Shown here: positions 32,236 through 40,869 of the stretch, in pieces
How the letters are laid out: every line of letters starts with the position of its first letter
How positions within the stretch are numbered: position 1 is the first letter of the stretch
Program-made: the position numbers and the translations under genes
DNA from: JBBIRM01 sp037441765
GTDB lineage: Bacteria; Desulfobacterota; BSN033; UBA1163
NCBI GenBank assembly: GCA_037441765.1
Contig: JBBIRM010000007.1
Coordinates: 1-50,851, forward strand
Length of the DNA: 50,851 nt
Direction of reading: 5' to 3'
Notes under the pieces: generated by a model
The model's database searches: none
What the model was told of the DNA's origin: nothing
Seen by the model: only the letters and a program-made list of their open reading frames with translations

Positions 32236-32937
32236 ATGAAAAAGATGTCTATTTTTATTCTTCCTTTAGGAATGCTTCTCTATCTTATTTGCCTCCCCAT
32301 GGCCTTTGGCCTCACAGGGCAAGAGGTGTTGAAAGAGATTCAAAAACGATATGAAGCCACAAATGACTTCGAAGCCAATTTCATTCAGGAGACCCTTGGA
32401 AAGATGATGAAGGGACATCCTAAGGCAGATGGAAAGGTCTATTTTAAAAAGAAGGGGATGATGCGATGGGACTATCGATTCCCGAACCAGAAACTCATTT
32501 CAAATGGAGTAACCCTCTGGTATTATCAGCCCGAGGAGAATCAGGTCCTCATCTACAATGTTGCAAAAGTCATACGGGAAAGGGTCCCTTTAGCCTTTCT
32601 CTCCGGGGAAGGAAGTCTGATCCGGGACTTCAACCTAACCAACTTTAATGAATCAATGGCTCCAGGAGAGGATCACTTTGTCTTAGAGATGGTTCCTAAG
32701 GAAACCTTTCCTTCTTTAGCGAAATTGATCCTGACAGTAGATAAGAAGACCTATATGGTCGTTCAAAGCGATGTCTTTGATGAATTAGGGAATGTGACTC
32801 GGACTCGGTTCACCGACATTAAAACCAATTTATCACTTCCCAATTCTCTTTTTAACTTTACCATTCCCCCAGGGACAGAAGTATTGAGGTTCAAAGAACC
32901 CCCTTCTACCCCATCAGTTGGGAAGGGAGCAAGATAA
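32236..32937 (+). CDS. lolA: outer-membrane lipoprotein carrier protein
   Basis: Periplasmic chaperone that carries lipoproteins from LolCDE to the outer membrane. 233 residues with a signal peptide (MKKMSIFILPLGMLLYLICL..., cleavage near AFG). Then the LolA fold: LKEIQKRYEATNDFEANFIQE, KADGKVYFKKKGMMRWDYRFP, TLWYYQPEENQVLIYN and FTIPPGTEVL at the end. I chose ATG 32236 with GTGAGG upstream; the longer open frame adds a non-signal leader. It confirms the outer membrane. Its 3' end is followed by recO 40 bases later. Confidence 0.92.
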   Translation: MKKMSIFILPLGMLLYLICLPMAFGLTGQEVLKEIQKRYEATNDFEANFIQETLGKMMKGHPKADGKVYFKKKGMMRWDYRFPNQKLISNGVTLWYYQPEENQVLIYNVAKVIRERVPLAFLSGEGSLIRDFNLTNFNESMAPGEDHFVLEMVPKETFPSLAKLILTVDKKTYMVVQSDVFDELGNVTRTRFTDIKTNLSLPNSLFNFTIPPGTEVLRFKEPPSTPSVGKGAR

Positions 32938-32977
32938 TATAGTCAAATTTTTAGTAGGATTAAAACCCTTTTCTTTT

Positions 32978-33772
32978 ATGCCCCTTCACACAACCCCTGC
33001 CATTGTGATCCGTTCCCTCCCTTATGGGGAGTCGGATAAGATTGTCACCTTCTTTACAAAAGGTTTTGGAAAGTTAAAGGCCATTGCCAAAGGTGCACGA
33101 AGAAGCAAAAAGAGATTTCAAAATGCCCTTGACCTCTTCACCTATGTTCGCCTCATCTTTTTCGAACGGGAGGCAGTGGGGCTGGCCAGGGCGGAGAGTT
33201 GTGATATCTTGAATTCTTTTCCAAATATTAGAGAGAACCTTAGAAAGATCATCTATGGCAATTACTTCTTAGAATTGATAAATGAAATGGCTGGAGAACG
33301 AGAAGAGCATTCCGAAGCCTTTGACCTTCTCCTTCGCTTTCTCTCCGCCCTAAACAGAGAGGAGCCGAGAGAGGACCATTTGAGAATTTTTGAAATTAAG
33401 ATGCTTTCCATTTTTGGTTATAGACCCAACATGAAAGACTGTGCAATATGTAAGAGAGGGATGGAGGAATTGAAAGGAGCTGGAAAATTCTTCTTCTCAC
33501 TGGAAAAGGGAAGCCTGGTTTGTGAAAGTTGTTCTAAAAATTGGAATAACCTTATCCCTCTTTCCATGGGTACAGCCCGGTTGATTGATGAGATTACCCG
33601 GATGGATCTATCGAAGATGGATAGGCTCAAATTCACATCTCATGCCTTATCAGAGAGTGGCCTCCTACTGCCCAAATTTATCTCCTATCAATTGGGGAAG
33701 GAGTTAAAATCGCTCAAGGTCTTAAAAGAAAGGCCCTCTTTAATTCCAAACTTTAAACCCCCTAAGGGTTAA
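32978..33772 (+). CDS. recO: DNA repair protein RecO
   Basis: RecFOR-pathway mediator that loads RecA on SSB-coated single strands. N-terminal OB fold: PAIVIRSLPYGESDKIVTFFTKGFGKLKAIAKGARRSKKRF. Then the helical domain and a zinc module with CAICKRG and CESCSKNW pairs of cysteines. Starts at ATG 32978 (MPLHTTPAIV), where family homology begins, rather than at an in-frame upstream codon overlapping lolA. 264 residues, slightly longer than the common 240-250. Confidence 0.95.
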   Translation: MPLHTTPAIVIRSLPYGESDKIVTFFTKGFGKLKAIAKGARRSKKRFQNALDLFTYVRLIFFEREAVGLARAESCDILNSFPNIRENLRKIIYGNYFLELINEMAGEREEHSEAFDLLLRFLSALNREEPREDHLRIFEIKMLSIFGYRPNMKDCAICKRGMEELKGAGKFFFSLEKGSLVCESCSKNWNNLIPLSMGTARLIDEITRMDLSKMDRLKFTSHALSESGLLLPKFISYQLGKELKSLKVLKERPSLIPNFKPPKG

Positions 33773-33849
33773 TTTAACCCATTTGAACTTTGACATTTGA
33801 CATTTATCGTGCTAAACCCTAAATCGTTAGGAAGGAGAAAGGAGAAAGA

Positions 33850-34734
33850 ATGACTTTTCAGGAATTGATTTTTTCATTGGAACGATTCTGGGCAGATCAG
33901 GGATGTGTCATACAACAGCCCTACGATATTGAAGTGGGGGCAGGGACATTTAATCCTGCAACCTTTCTAAGGGTTCTCGGCCCAGAACCATGGAGGGTTG
34001 CCTATGTTGAACCTTCCCGACGTCCAACGGATGGTCGGTATGGAGAGAATCCGAATCGACTTCAACACTATTATCAATACCAAGTCATCATAAAGCCCTC
34101 CCCTTTGGATATACAGGATATCTACCTCGAGAGTTTAAAGTCTTTCGGGATCGATCCCCTCGATCACGACATCAGGTTTGTGGAGGACGACTGGGAATCT
34201 CCTACTCTCGGTGCATGGGGTTTGGGATGGGAAGTCTGGTTAGACGGAATGGAGATTACCCAATTTACCTACTTTCAACAAGCAGGAGGGATTGAACTCA
34301 ATCCCATTCCCGTAGAGATCACCTATGGAATCGAGAGGATTGCTATGTATCTTCAGGGGGTGGAAAGTGTATATGATCTCAAGTGGACAGAGACAATAAA
34401 GTATGGAGATATCCACCACCAGGGGGAGGTTGAATTTTCGAAATATAATTTTGAAGTGGCTGATGTTGAGATGCTCTTCAGACTCTTCGATATGTTTGAG
34501 CGTGAGGCAAAGGCCTTGATTGAGAAAGGTCTGGTTCTTCCTGCCTATGACTACTGTTTAAAGACATCTCACACATTCAATCTTCTTGATGCAAGGGGAG
34601 CGATTAGTGTAACCGAACGGATGGGTTATATTTTGAGAGTCAGGGCACTGGCAAGGCTATGCGCAGAGGTATACCTCAAACAGAGGGAGGAAATGGGGTT
34701 TCCGCTTTTAAATAAGTCCAGAGGCAAGAGGTGA
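33850..34734 (+). CDS. glyQ: glycyl-tRNA synthetase alpha subunit
   Basis: Class II synthetase alpha chain of the bacterial alpha2beta2 GlyRS. 294 residues with near-invariant sequence: TFQELIFSLERFWADQGCVI, QPYDIEVGAGTFNPATFLR, GPEPWRVAYVEPSRRPTDGRYG, DDWESPTLGAWGLGWEVW, EITQFTYFQQ and KTSHTFNLLDARGAISVTER. AGGAGAAAGGAG precedes the ATG. glyS follows 14 bases later. No T-box leader is evident in the short upstream gap. Confidence 0.98.
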   Translation: MTFQELIFSLERFWADQGCVIQQPYDIEVGAGTFNPATFLRVLGPEPWRVAYVEPSRRPTDGRYGENPNRLQHYYQYQVIIKPSPLDIQDIYLESLKSFGIDPLDHDIRFVEDDWESPTLGAWGLGWEVWLDGMEITQFTYFQQAGGIELNPIPVEITYGIERIAMYLQGVESVYDLKWTETIKYGDIHHQGEVEFSKYNFEVADVEMLFRLFDMFEREAKALIEKGLVLPAYDYCLKTSHTFNLLDARGAISVTERMGYILRVRALARLCAEVYLKQREEMGFPLLNKSRGKR

Positions 34735-34748
34735 AAGGCAGAGGCAAG

Positions 34749-36812
34749 ATGAAAGACCTTCTTTTAGAGATTGGGACAGAAGAGATTCCTGCTGGTTTTA
34801 TTTCCCAGGCCTTGAGCGAGTTGGAGAACCTTGCACGAAAAGAGTTAGAGGCAAATAGGATCGAATTTGGTAGGGTCAAGACCATGGGCACGCCAAGAAG
34901 GCTTGTCCTATTTGTGGAATCTGTTTCAGAGAAACAGAAAGATGAAGAGGTTAAAAAGATCGGTCCTTCCAAACAGTCTGCCTTTGATCAGAAGGGCAAC
35001 CCAACCCGGGCTGCCATTGGTTTTGCAAAGAGCCAGTCCGTTGAGGTTGAATCCCTTAAGGTGATTAAGACGGAAAAGGGTGAATATTTATGTGCCATCA
35101 AACAGGAACCAGGGAAACCAACCAAGGAGATTCTTTCATCCCTTCTTCCCAAATGGATTCTTTCCATCCCTTTTCAAAAATCGATGAGATGGGCGGATGT
35201 GACAATCCGCTTTGCGAGGCCAATTCATTGGATCTTAGCCCTTTTTGGAGGAGAGGTGATTCCTTTTGAGATAGGAAATATCCAGAGTGGAGATTTGACT
35301 TACGGCCATCGATTCATGAACCCTTCACCCATACAGGTAAAGGATTTCGGTTTTTACCTTAAAAAGACCAGAGAGGCCTTTGTGATCGTCGATCCTCTGG
35401 AGAGGAAAGAGAGAATGAAGGAAGAGATGATCCGTGAAAGCAGTTCTGTCTCGGGCAAGGTCTTGTGGGACGATGGACTGCTGGATGAGGTAAATTTTTT
35501 GGTAGAGTACCCTGCGGTTCACTGTGGAAGTTTCGAGTCTCAATTTCTATCCCTTCCCCAGGAAATTATCATCCACACTATGAAAGAGCACCAGAGGTAT
35601 TTCCCCATTGTCGATGAGCAGGGGAGACTTCTTCCCCATTTTCTTTTTATAAGCAATATTCGGCCTAAGGATTGGAAAGAGGTAGTAAGGGGAAACGAAA
35701 GGGTCCTTAGGGCAAGGCTCTCCGATGCTTCGTATTTCTTTCATGAGGATTTAAAAATTTCACTTGAAAAAAGGTTAGAACAATTAAAGAGGGTAATCTA
35801 TCAGGCTAAGTTAGGGACTTCATATGAGAAGGTGATGAGGTTTAAGGAACTGGCTTGCTTTTTGGTTGAGCGGATCGATCCAAACCTTCGCCAGGCAGTA
35901 GAGAGGGCATCTCTTCTATGTAAAGCAGATCTGGTGACCGGAATGGTTGGAGAGTTTCCAAAACTCCAGGGTATGGTGGGCAGGGTGTATGCCCTGATTT
36001 CAGGAGAAAGTCCGGAGGTGGCAGAGGCGATCTATGAGCATTACCTTCCTGCTTTTGGAGGAGATCGATTACCCTCAAGTCCTGTGGGGGATATCATTAG
36101 CATGGCTGATAAGATGGACACCATTGTGGGAAGTTTTGGAATTGGGCTTGTTCCCACTGGTACTGCTGATCCTTTTGGTTTAAGACGCCAGGCCCTCGGG
36201 ATCATCAGAATCATAATTGAGAAGAATTATCCCATTTCCTTAGTGGAGTTAGTTGAGGAGAGCCAGAGGCTGTTGAAGGAAAAGATGGAGCGTTCCCTGA
36301 AAGAGGTGAAGGAGGAGGTTCTCGATTTCTTTCGTGTCCGTTACCAGAATTATCTATTGGAAAAGGGATATCCCTTTGATGTGATTGAGGCTGTTGTTTC
36401 AGTATCTTTTGATCGATTGTTAGACGTGCAAGCCTGCATTGACTGTCTGCGCTCAGCAAAGGAAATAGAGGATTTTGATTCAGTGGTCATTGGTTTTAAG
36501 AGAGCGATGAATATTTTAAAGGGAAGTCCTTCTGGAGAAAGGATCAACCCCGACCTTTTTAAAGAGATCCCTGAAAGAGATCTATATCAGGCCTTCCTTA
36601 AGGCGGAGGAAAGGATCGGTCATTCCCTCAGCCAGAGGGATTATCAGTCCGCCCTCCAGGAGATGATAAAAATGAAAAAACCAATTGATGATTTCTTTGA
36701 TGGAGTGATGGTAATGGTTGAAGACGAAGCGGTTAGGAAAAATCGACTTGCCCTTCTCAGGGAGATCGGCCAACTATTTCTAAGGATTGCCGACTTTTCA
36801 AAACTCACTTAA
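34749..36812 (+). CDS. glyS: glycyl-tRNA synthetase beta subunit
   Basis: 687-residue beta chain providing tRNA recognition to GlyRS. Starts MKDLLLEIGTEEIPAGF, the family's standard beginning, so ATG 34749 is used rather than the in-frame GTG at 34731. Further landmarks: MGTPRRLVLFV, AAIGFAKSQ, FQKSMRWAD, YPAVHCGSFE, MKEHQRYFPI, ERVLRARLSDASYFF and MADKMDTIVGSFGIGLVPTGTADPFGLRRQALGI. The end carries the DALR-type anticodon domain. Confidence 0.97.
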   Translation: MKDLLLEIGTEEIPAGFISQALSELENLARKELEANRIEFGRVKTMGTPRRLVLFVESVSEKQKDEEVKKIGPSKQSAFDQKGNPTRAAIGFAKSQSVEVESLKVIKTEKGEYLCAIKQEPGKPTKEILSSLLPKWILSIPFQKSMRWADVTIRFARPIHWILALFGGEVIPFEIGNIQSGDLTYGHRFMNPSPIQVKDFGFYLKKTREAFVIVDPLERKERMKEEMIRESSSVSGKVLWDDGLLDEVNFLVEYPAVHCGSFESQFLSLPQEIIIHTMKEHQRYFPIVDEQGRLLPHFLFISNIRPKDWKEVVRGNERVLRARLSDASYFFHEDLKISLEKRLEQLKRVIYQAKLGTSYEKVMRFKELACFLVERIDPNLRQAVERASLLCKADLVTGMVGEFPKLQGMVGRVYALISGESPEVAEAIYEHYLPAFGGDRLPSSPVGDIISMADKMDTIVGSFGIGLVPTGTADPFGLRRQALGIIRIIIEKNYPISLVELVEESQRLLKEKMERSLKEVKEEVLDFFRVRYQNYLLEKGYPFDVIEAVVSVSFDRLLDVQACIDCLRSAKEIEDFDSVVIGFKRAMNILKGSPSGERINPDLFKEIPERDLYQAFLKAEERIGHSLSQRDYQSALQEMIKMKKPIDDFFDGVMVMVEDEAVRKNRLALLREIGQLFLRIADFSKLT

Positions 36813-36819
36813 TTATTGC

Positions 36820-38541
36820 TCAAACCTCAAGGGGAAGAATTTCTCTCTCTTTTAATTTAACATAACCTTTATGGGTGATCCTTAACTGGGGGATGGCAGG
36901 AGTTCCAAGGGTATCGATCGTGAGAACAGGTTTCTCCCATTTTACCCCATTCTTTCTTAAATAGACTTCAAGCCTCTTAATCTCATCCCTTATACTTTCC
37001 ATTGGCTCTAATGATACCATTCCACAGAGTGGGGTCTTGCATTCTGAGACCACATCTTCCCCTATCGCATAGACCCCGCCTCCCCCTATCTCTTTCAAAC
37101 GTTCAATCACTGTCTTTATGGAATGAGCATCACATCCAACAACGATCATATCAGGCGTATCCCAGCACATGGTTGACCCATAAGCCCCTTTCCTGAGGCC
37201 AAATCCTTTCAAAAGCCCCATAAAGGTCTCTCCACTTCCAGTCCTGTCCAAGGCAAGAAGAAGAATCAAATCTTTTGATTCAACAGGATTTTCAAGATCG
37301 ATAATTCTCTCCTTAGTCACAAGCCTTGTCACCAGTTCCATCACCCTTACCTTTCCTCTATTTGGTAAGGAGGCAAGGATATCGCCTTCAACCTTAACTG
37401 TGTGAAACATGGAATCTGGGAAGAGAACCTTCTTAGGTTCGACTAAGTTCCTCCCTTCCTTAAATATCATCTTCCCATCGCACAGGATCAGTTTTGGTGA
37501 GTAATCCTCTGCAGAGGGGATGGCCACCATATCCGCCATCTTTCCAGGAGAAATCGAGCCAATCAGGTGATCGAGGCGAAAATGTTCGGCAACATTGAGA
37601 GTCACCATCTGGTAGGCAAGCCCGGGTGGGACTTTAAGTTTGAGCATTCTTTTTAGGGAGGAATCGAGGTAGCCTTCTTCCAGAAACCCCTCGGTATCCA
37701 TTCCATCAGTGCAGAGGCTTAGCCTTCGATGGTCAATCCTTTTCTTAAAAACCTTCTTCACCCCCTTGAGTTCTTTTCTTACCCCTCCTTCCCTGATCAT
37801 CACCCAGTAGCCCATCCTCAATCTCTCAAGGACTTCTTCATCGGTTACAGGCTCATGACAGGATGAGAAACCAAAGTCAGTATAGGCTTGTAGTTTTCTA
37901 CCTGATGCCCCTGCTGTGTGACCCTCCACCAACTTACCCATCTGGAGAGCCATGGAGACAAGTTCCCTCACCCTCTCTCCTTGTCTACCTTCCAAGAAGA
38001 TATTTCCCCAATAAACTTCACCAATGCCAAGACAATTTGGATTTTGAAGGAGTGGAAGCAACTCCTCATTTGTTGGTGCCATCTTTTCCTGCGAAGGAGT
38101 CAAACCACATAAAGGGGAAAGGGTATAGTAGAACCTCAAGGGTTGCCCTTCCAATCCTTTAACAAAGTATTCAATCCCATCTTTACCTACTACCAATCCA
38201 AACTCCATGGTCTCCGTTATTACTGTAGTAACTCCCGTGGGGATTACATGCTTGATAAACTCTTCGATGCTATAGCGATTATTGACATGGGTATGTCCCT
38301 CGATTAGACCCGGCAGAAGGACCATTCCCTCAACGTCAATTACCTCTGTCTGATTATCTGTGGGAGGATCGTTTTCTGGACCTACATAAGCAATCATTCC
38401 GTCCTTTATCCAGACCGATTGGTTCTTTATAAACTCTCGAGTGAAGGCATTGTAGATCGAACAGTTAATTAGGGCCATATCAGGAGGTAATTTCCCGAGA
38501 GCCACTTCAACCAATCTATTTCTCTTTTGAAGGTTTTCCAT
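36820..38541 (-). CDS. adenine deaminase-like amidohydrolase, divergent paralogue
   Basis: 573 residues, full length for the AdeC family. The metal framework is kept: LIEGHTHVNN (HxH), LGIGEVYWGN (Glu), VEGHTAGAS (His), SSCHEPVT (His) and LCTDGMDTEG (Asp). It departs from canonical Ade (compare the gene at 1-1430): TDGMD instead of TDDRHP, and WDTPDMIVVG instead of HDSHNLVIVG in the C-terminal domain. The substrate may therefore differ from adenine. It is divergently transcribed from a TetR gene that leads a molybdenum hydroxylase cluster. With adenine as substrate, deamination to hypoxanthine and oxidation by the hydroxylase would form a pathway, but this is inference. It converges with glyS (7 bases between stops). 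Confidence 0.85.
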   Translation of the reverse strand: MENLQKRNRLVEVALGKLPPDMALINCSIYNAFTREFIKNQSVWIKDGMIAYVGPENDPPTDNQTEVIDVEGMVLLPGLIEGHTHVNNRYSIEEFIKHVIPTGVTTVITETMEFGLVVGKDGIEYFVKGLEGQPLRFYYTLSPLCGLTPSQEKMAPTNEELLPLLQNPNCLGIGEVYWGNIFLEGRQGERVRELVSMALQMGKLVEGHTAGASGRKLQAYTDFGFSSCHEPVTDEEVLERLRMGYWVMIREGGVRKELKGVKKVFKKRIDHRRLSLCTDGMDTEGFLEEGYLDSSLKRMLKLKVPPGLAYQMVTLNVAEHFRLDHLIGSISPGKMADMVAIPSAEDYSPKLILCDGKMIFKEGRNLVEPKKVLFPDSMFHTVKVEGDILASLPNRGKVRVMELVTRLVTKERIIDLENPVESKDLILLLALDRTGSGETFMGLLKGFGLRKGAYGSTMCWDTPDMIVVGCDAHSIKTVIERLKEIGGGGVYAIGEDVVSECKTPLCGMVSLEPMESIRDEIKRLEVYLRKNGVKWEKPVLTIDTLGTPAIPQLRITHKGYVKLKEREILPLEV

Positions 38542-38549
38542 ATTATGGA

Positions 38550-38579
38550 CTCATAACAAAACTTAAGTATGGATGTCAA
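38550..38579 (-). promoter_or_regulatory. promoter of the divergent deaminase-like gene
   Basis: Minus strand: TTGACA (38579-38574), 18-base spacer, TATGAG (38555-38550). The expected start point is only about two bases before the ATG at 38541, and no ribosome site is visible, so a leaderless transcript is possible. Confidence 0.4.
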
Positions 38580-38640
38580 ATCATCAGAAATCTCACTTAA
38601 ATACCAACTGTATAAATTCATTTTAAAAATTTTTCAGTGC

Positions 38641-38697
38641 TATCGAATAGTAAAGATAATCTGAAAAAATCTGCTTAAATTCGAATAAGATTCGATA
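38641..38697. promoter_or_regulatory. TCGAAT-type repeats, candidate TetR operator region
   Basis: TATCGAAT (38641-38648) and ATTCGATA (38690-38697) are exact inverted complements, and ATTCGAAT (38679-38686) is itself a palindrome. All lie between the two divergent promoters, where a TetR operator is expected. Being A+T-rich, chance is not excluded. Confidence 0.35.
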
Positions 38698-38757
38698 AAA
38701 TATTCTATTTTATAACTACTTAAAATTTAATGGAAATTTTTTTAAAATAAAAAAATA

Positions 38758-38785
38758 TTGACAAGAAATTGAATTTGTGTATGAT
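38758..38785 (+). promoter_or_regulatory. sigma70-type promoter of the TetR gene
   Basis: TTGACA (38758-38763), 16-base spacer, TATGAT (38780-38785), about 48 bases before the ATG at 38833. Both boxes are close to consensus. Confidence 0.6.
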
Positions 38786-38832
38786 ATTTTTCGAACTCAA
38801 TTTTTAATTTTTTTAGAAAATAATCTATATAT

Positions 38833-39471
38833 ATGAAAAAAAAGTCGAATCCCGTTCAAAATTTAAATAATAAAAGTCGGGAGCCTGAAAGAAAGAGGAG
38901 GATTTTAAACTCTGCAATCAAGATCTTTGGAGAAAAAGGCTATCAAAATGCAACTATCTCTGAGATAGCCAAAGAGGCAGGAGTTGGGGATGCAACTATC
39001 TACGAATATTTTAAGAATAAAGAGGACATTCTTCTTGCCATCCCTGTGGAGATTACAAAAGAGATTATTCCACAGATTCATGAACATATGATGGGCATTA
39101 AGGGGGCTTTAAACAAACTCCGAAAATTTATCTGGTGGTGGCTTAATTTCGTTGAAAAAAACCCAGGCTACGGATCAATTGTATTGCTTGAACTCAAGAC
39201 CAGCAAGACCTATGTTTCCACAGAGGCATATCAAGCGGCAAGAAACTTTTATCAAATTTTGCTCGATATTATTAGGGAAGGGCAGGAGGAAGGAGCAATT
39301 AAAAAGGAGCTCAATATCTATCTTGCTCGTAGCCTTTGTGTCGGGGCAATGGAGCATATTATCATTCGTTGGCTACTAAAGGATAGGAAATATTCTTTGA
39401 TTCAATATGCAGATGATTTGGCAGATCTTTTAATCGACTCTCTTAAGAATAATATAGATAGGGATGGTTGA
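38833..39471 (+). CDS. TetR/AcrR-family transcriptional regulator
   Basis: 212 residues. The N-terminal helix-turn-helix runs ILNSAIKIFGEKGYQNATISEIAKEAGVGDATIYEYFKNKEDILLA (about 25-70), a textbook TetR DNA-binding domain. The C-terminal ligand domain is helical (LRKFIWWWLNFVEKNPGYGSIVLLELKTSK). It should repress the rightward catabolic cluster, and perhaps the divergent deaminase, until an inducer, probably a CoA-ester or aromatic intermediate, binds. No ribosome site is seen before the ATG. Between it and the hydroxylase genes are 66 bases. Confidence 0.9.
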   Translation: MKKKSNPVQNLNNKSREPERKRRILNSAIKIFGEKGYQNATISEIAKEAGVGDATIYEYFKNKEDILLAIPVEITKEIIPQIHEHMMGIKGALNKLRKFIWWWLNFVEKNPGYGSIVLLELKTSKTYVSTEAYQAARNFYQILLDIIREGQEEGAIKKELNIYLARSLCVGAMEHIIIRWLLKDRKYSLIQYADDLADLLIDSLKNNIDRDG

Positions 39472-39537
39472 GATCAATAGGAATCCTCCCTAATGAGTCA
39501 GGATTTCACTCAAAGTTGAATTTTAATGGAGGGATAA

Positions 39538-40401
39538 ATGCGCATACCTAAGTTTGAATACTTCTCTCCTTCCTCGATCGAGGAGGTATGTTCTCTTCTT
39601 TATAAATATAAGAATGAGGCAAAACTTTTAGCAGGAGGGACAGACCTCTTTGTGAAGATGAAGAAGAAGGAGGTTCTTCCGAAATATGTGATTAATCTGA
39701 AAGGGATCGAAGGCTTGGATAGAATCCAATGGGAAGAGTCAGAAGGCCTTAGAATTGGACCACTGGTCACACATGACGCCATCGTCCATCATCCTGCAGT
39801 GAGAGGAAATTACGATTTTTTGGCCGAGACATGTTTTAAGATTGGGACCCGTCAGGTGAGAAACATGGGCACCCTTGTGGGTAACCTCTGTAATGCCTCC
39901 CCTTCTTCTGATGCTGCTTCACCCCTTTTGGTTTTGGATGCAAAGTTAAAACTGATTCATCTTTACGGAGAAAGGATCGTTCCACTTGAGGAGTTTTTTG
40001 TAGGGCCATTCCAGACCATCCTCGAGCCTCAAGAAATGGTCTTAGAGGTTCAAATTCCAAAAACACCTCCCCGATCTGCAGGTTCATATCAGTACATTCA
40101 CAAGGCAACATCAGTAGGAGAGACACTGGTTGGGGCGGCGGTTTTTCTTACATTGGATTCAAAAGATCTAACCTGTCGGGAGGCAAGAATTGGCCTCTCT
40201 TCCGTGGCTCCAACCCCTATTCGGGCAAAGGTTGCAGAGAGGGTCTTAAACGGTAAAAGGTTGGAGGAAAAGGTCATAAAAGAGGCAGCACAGGTTGCCT
40301 CAGAAGAAACCCAGCCTCGCTCAAGGGCCTGGTATAGAAGGGAGATGAGCAAGGTATTGGTGGAGCAAGCCATCCTTCAAGCAATGGAGAAGATAAAATG
40401 A
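39538..40401 (+). CDS. molybdenum hydroxylase FAD-binding subunit (CoxM/XdhB-like)
   Basis: 287-residue medium subunit of a xanthine-dehydrogenase/CO-dehydrogenase-type enzyme. FAD contacts: KLLAGGTDLFVKMKKKEVLP and TRQVRNMGTLVGNLCNASPSSDAASPLLVLDA. The C-terminal domain follows (RIGLSSVAPTPIRAKVAE). It lacks the extra [4Fe-4S] loop that marks the beta subunit of 4-hydroxybenzoyl-CoA reductase. It passes electrons from the Fe-S subunit to an acceptor via FAD. GGAGGGAT precedes the ATG; its stop overlaps the next start (ATGA). Confidence 0.92.
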   Translation: MRIPKFEYFSPSSIEEVCSLLYKYKNEAKLLAGGTDLFVKMKKKEVLPKYVINLKGIEGLDRIQWEESEGLRIGPLVTHDAIVHHPAVRGNYDFLAETCFKIGTRQVRNMGTLVGNLCNASPSSDAASPLLVLDAKLKLIHLYGERIVPLEEFFVGPFQTILEPQEMVLEVQIPKTPPRSAGSYQYIHKATSVGETLVGAAVFLTLDSKDLTCREARIGLSSVAPTPIRAKVAERVLNGKRLEEKVIKEAAQVASEETQPRSRAWYRREMSKVLVEQAILQAMEKIK

Positions 40402-40868
40402 AAAAGCAACTCATTGAGTTAAGGGTCAACGGTGAATCTCACGAACTTGCGATAGAGCCTCAAAGAACACTTCTCGAGGTATTGAGAGAGGATTTAGGAC
40501 TTACCGGTGCGAAAGAGGCATGTGGAACTGGGGAGTGTGGTGCCTGCACGGTTTTGATAGATGGGAAACCCATCCTTTCCTGCCTGACCCTTGCTATTGA
40601 GGCCCAGGGAAAGGAGATTACAACCATTGAAGGGCTGGTAAAGGGAGGAGAACTTCACCCATTACAGAAGGCCTTCATCAGATATGGAGCCATTCAGTGT
40701 GGGTATTGTACCTCTGGGATGATCCTCAATGCCAAATCGATTCTCGATGAGAATCCGAAGCCATCGAGGGAAGAGATCCTGAAGGGATTGGAGGGGAACC
40801 TTTGCCGATGCACAGGATACAATAAAATTTTGGATGCCATTATGGCAGTTTCGATAGGAGAGGAGTGA
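40398..40868 (+). CDS. molybdenum hydroxylase [2Fe-2S] subunit (CoxS/XdhC-like)
   Basis: 156-residue small subunit with two clusters. Plant-ferredoxin type: Cys42, Cys47, Cys50 and Cys62 (ACGTGECGACTVLIDGKPIL then SC). Helical type: Cys101, Cys104, Cys136 and Cys138 (QCGYCTSGMIL and NLCRCTGY). All eight ligands are present. It wires the molybdenum site to FAD. Translationally coupled upstream by ATGA overlap; the next gene starts one base after its stop. Confidence 0.96.
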   Translation: MKKQLIELRVNGESHELAIEPQRTLLEVLREDLGLTGAKEACGTGECGACTVLIDGKPILSCLTLAIEAQGKEITTIEGLVKGGELHPLQKAFIRYGAIQCGYCTSGMILNAKSILDENPKPSREEILKGLEGNLCRCTGYNKILDAIMAVSIGEE

Positions 40869-40869
40869 G

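Noticed and set aside
33773..33849. T-box riboswitch before glyQ
   Set aside because: The gap is only 77 bases, with no terminator hairpin and no T-box-like conserved element.
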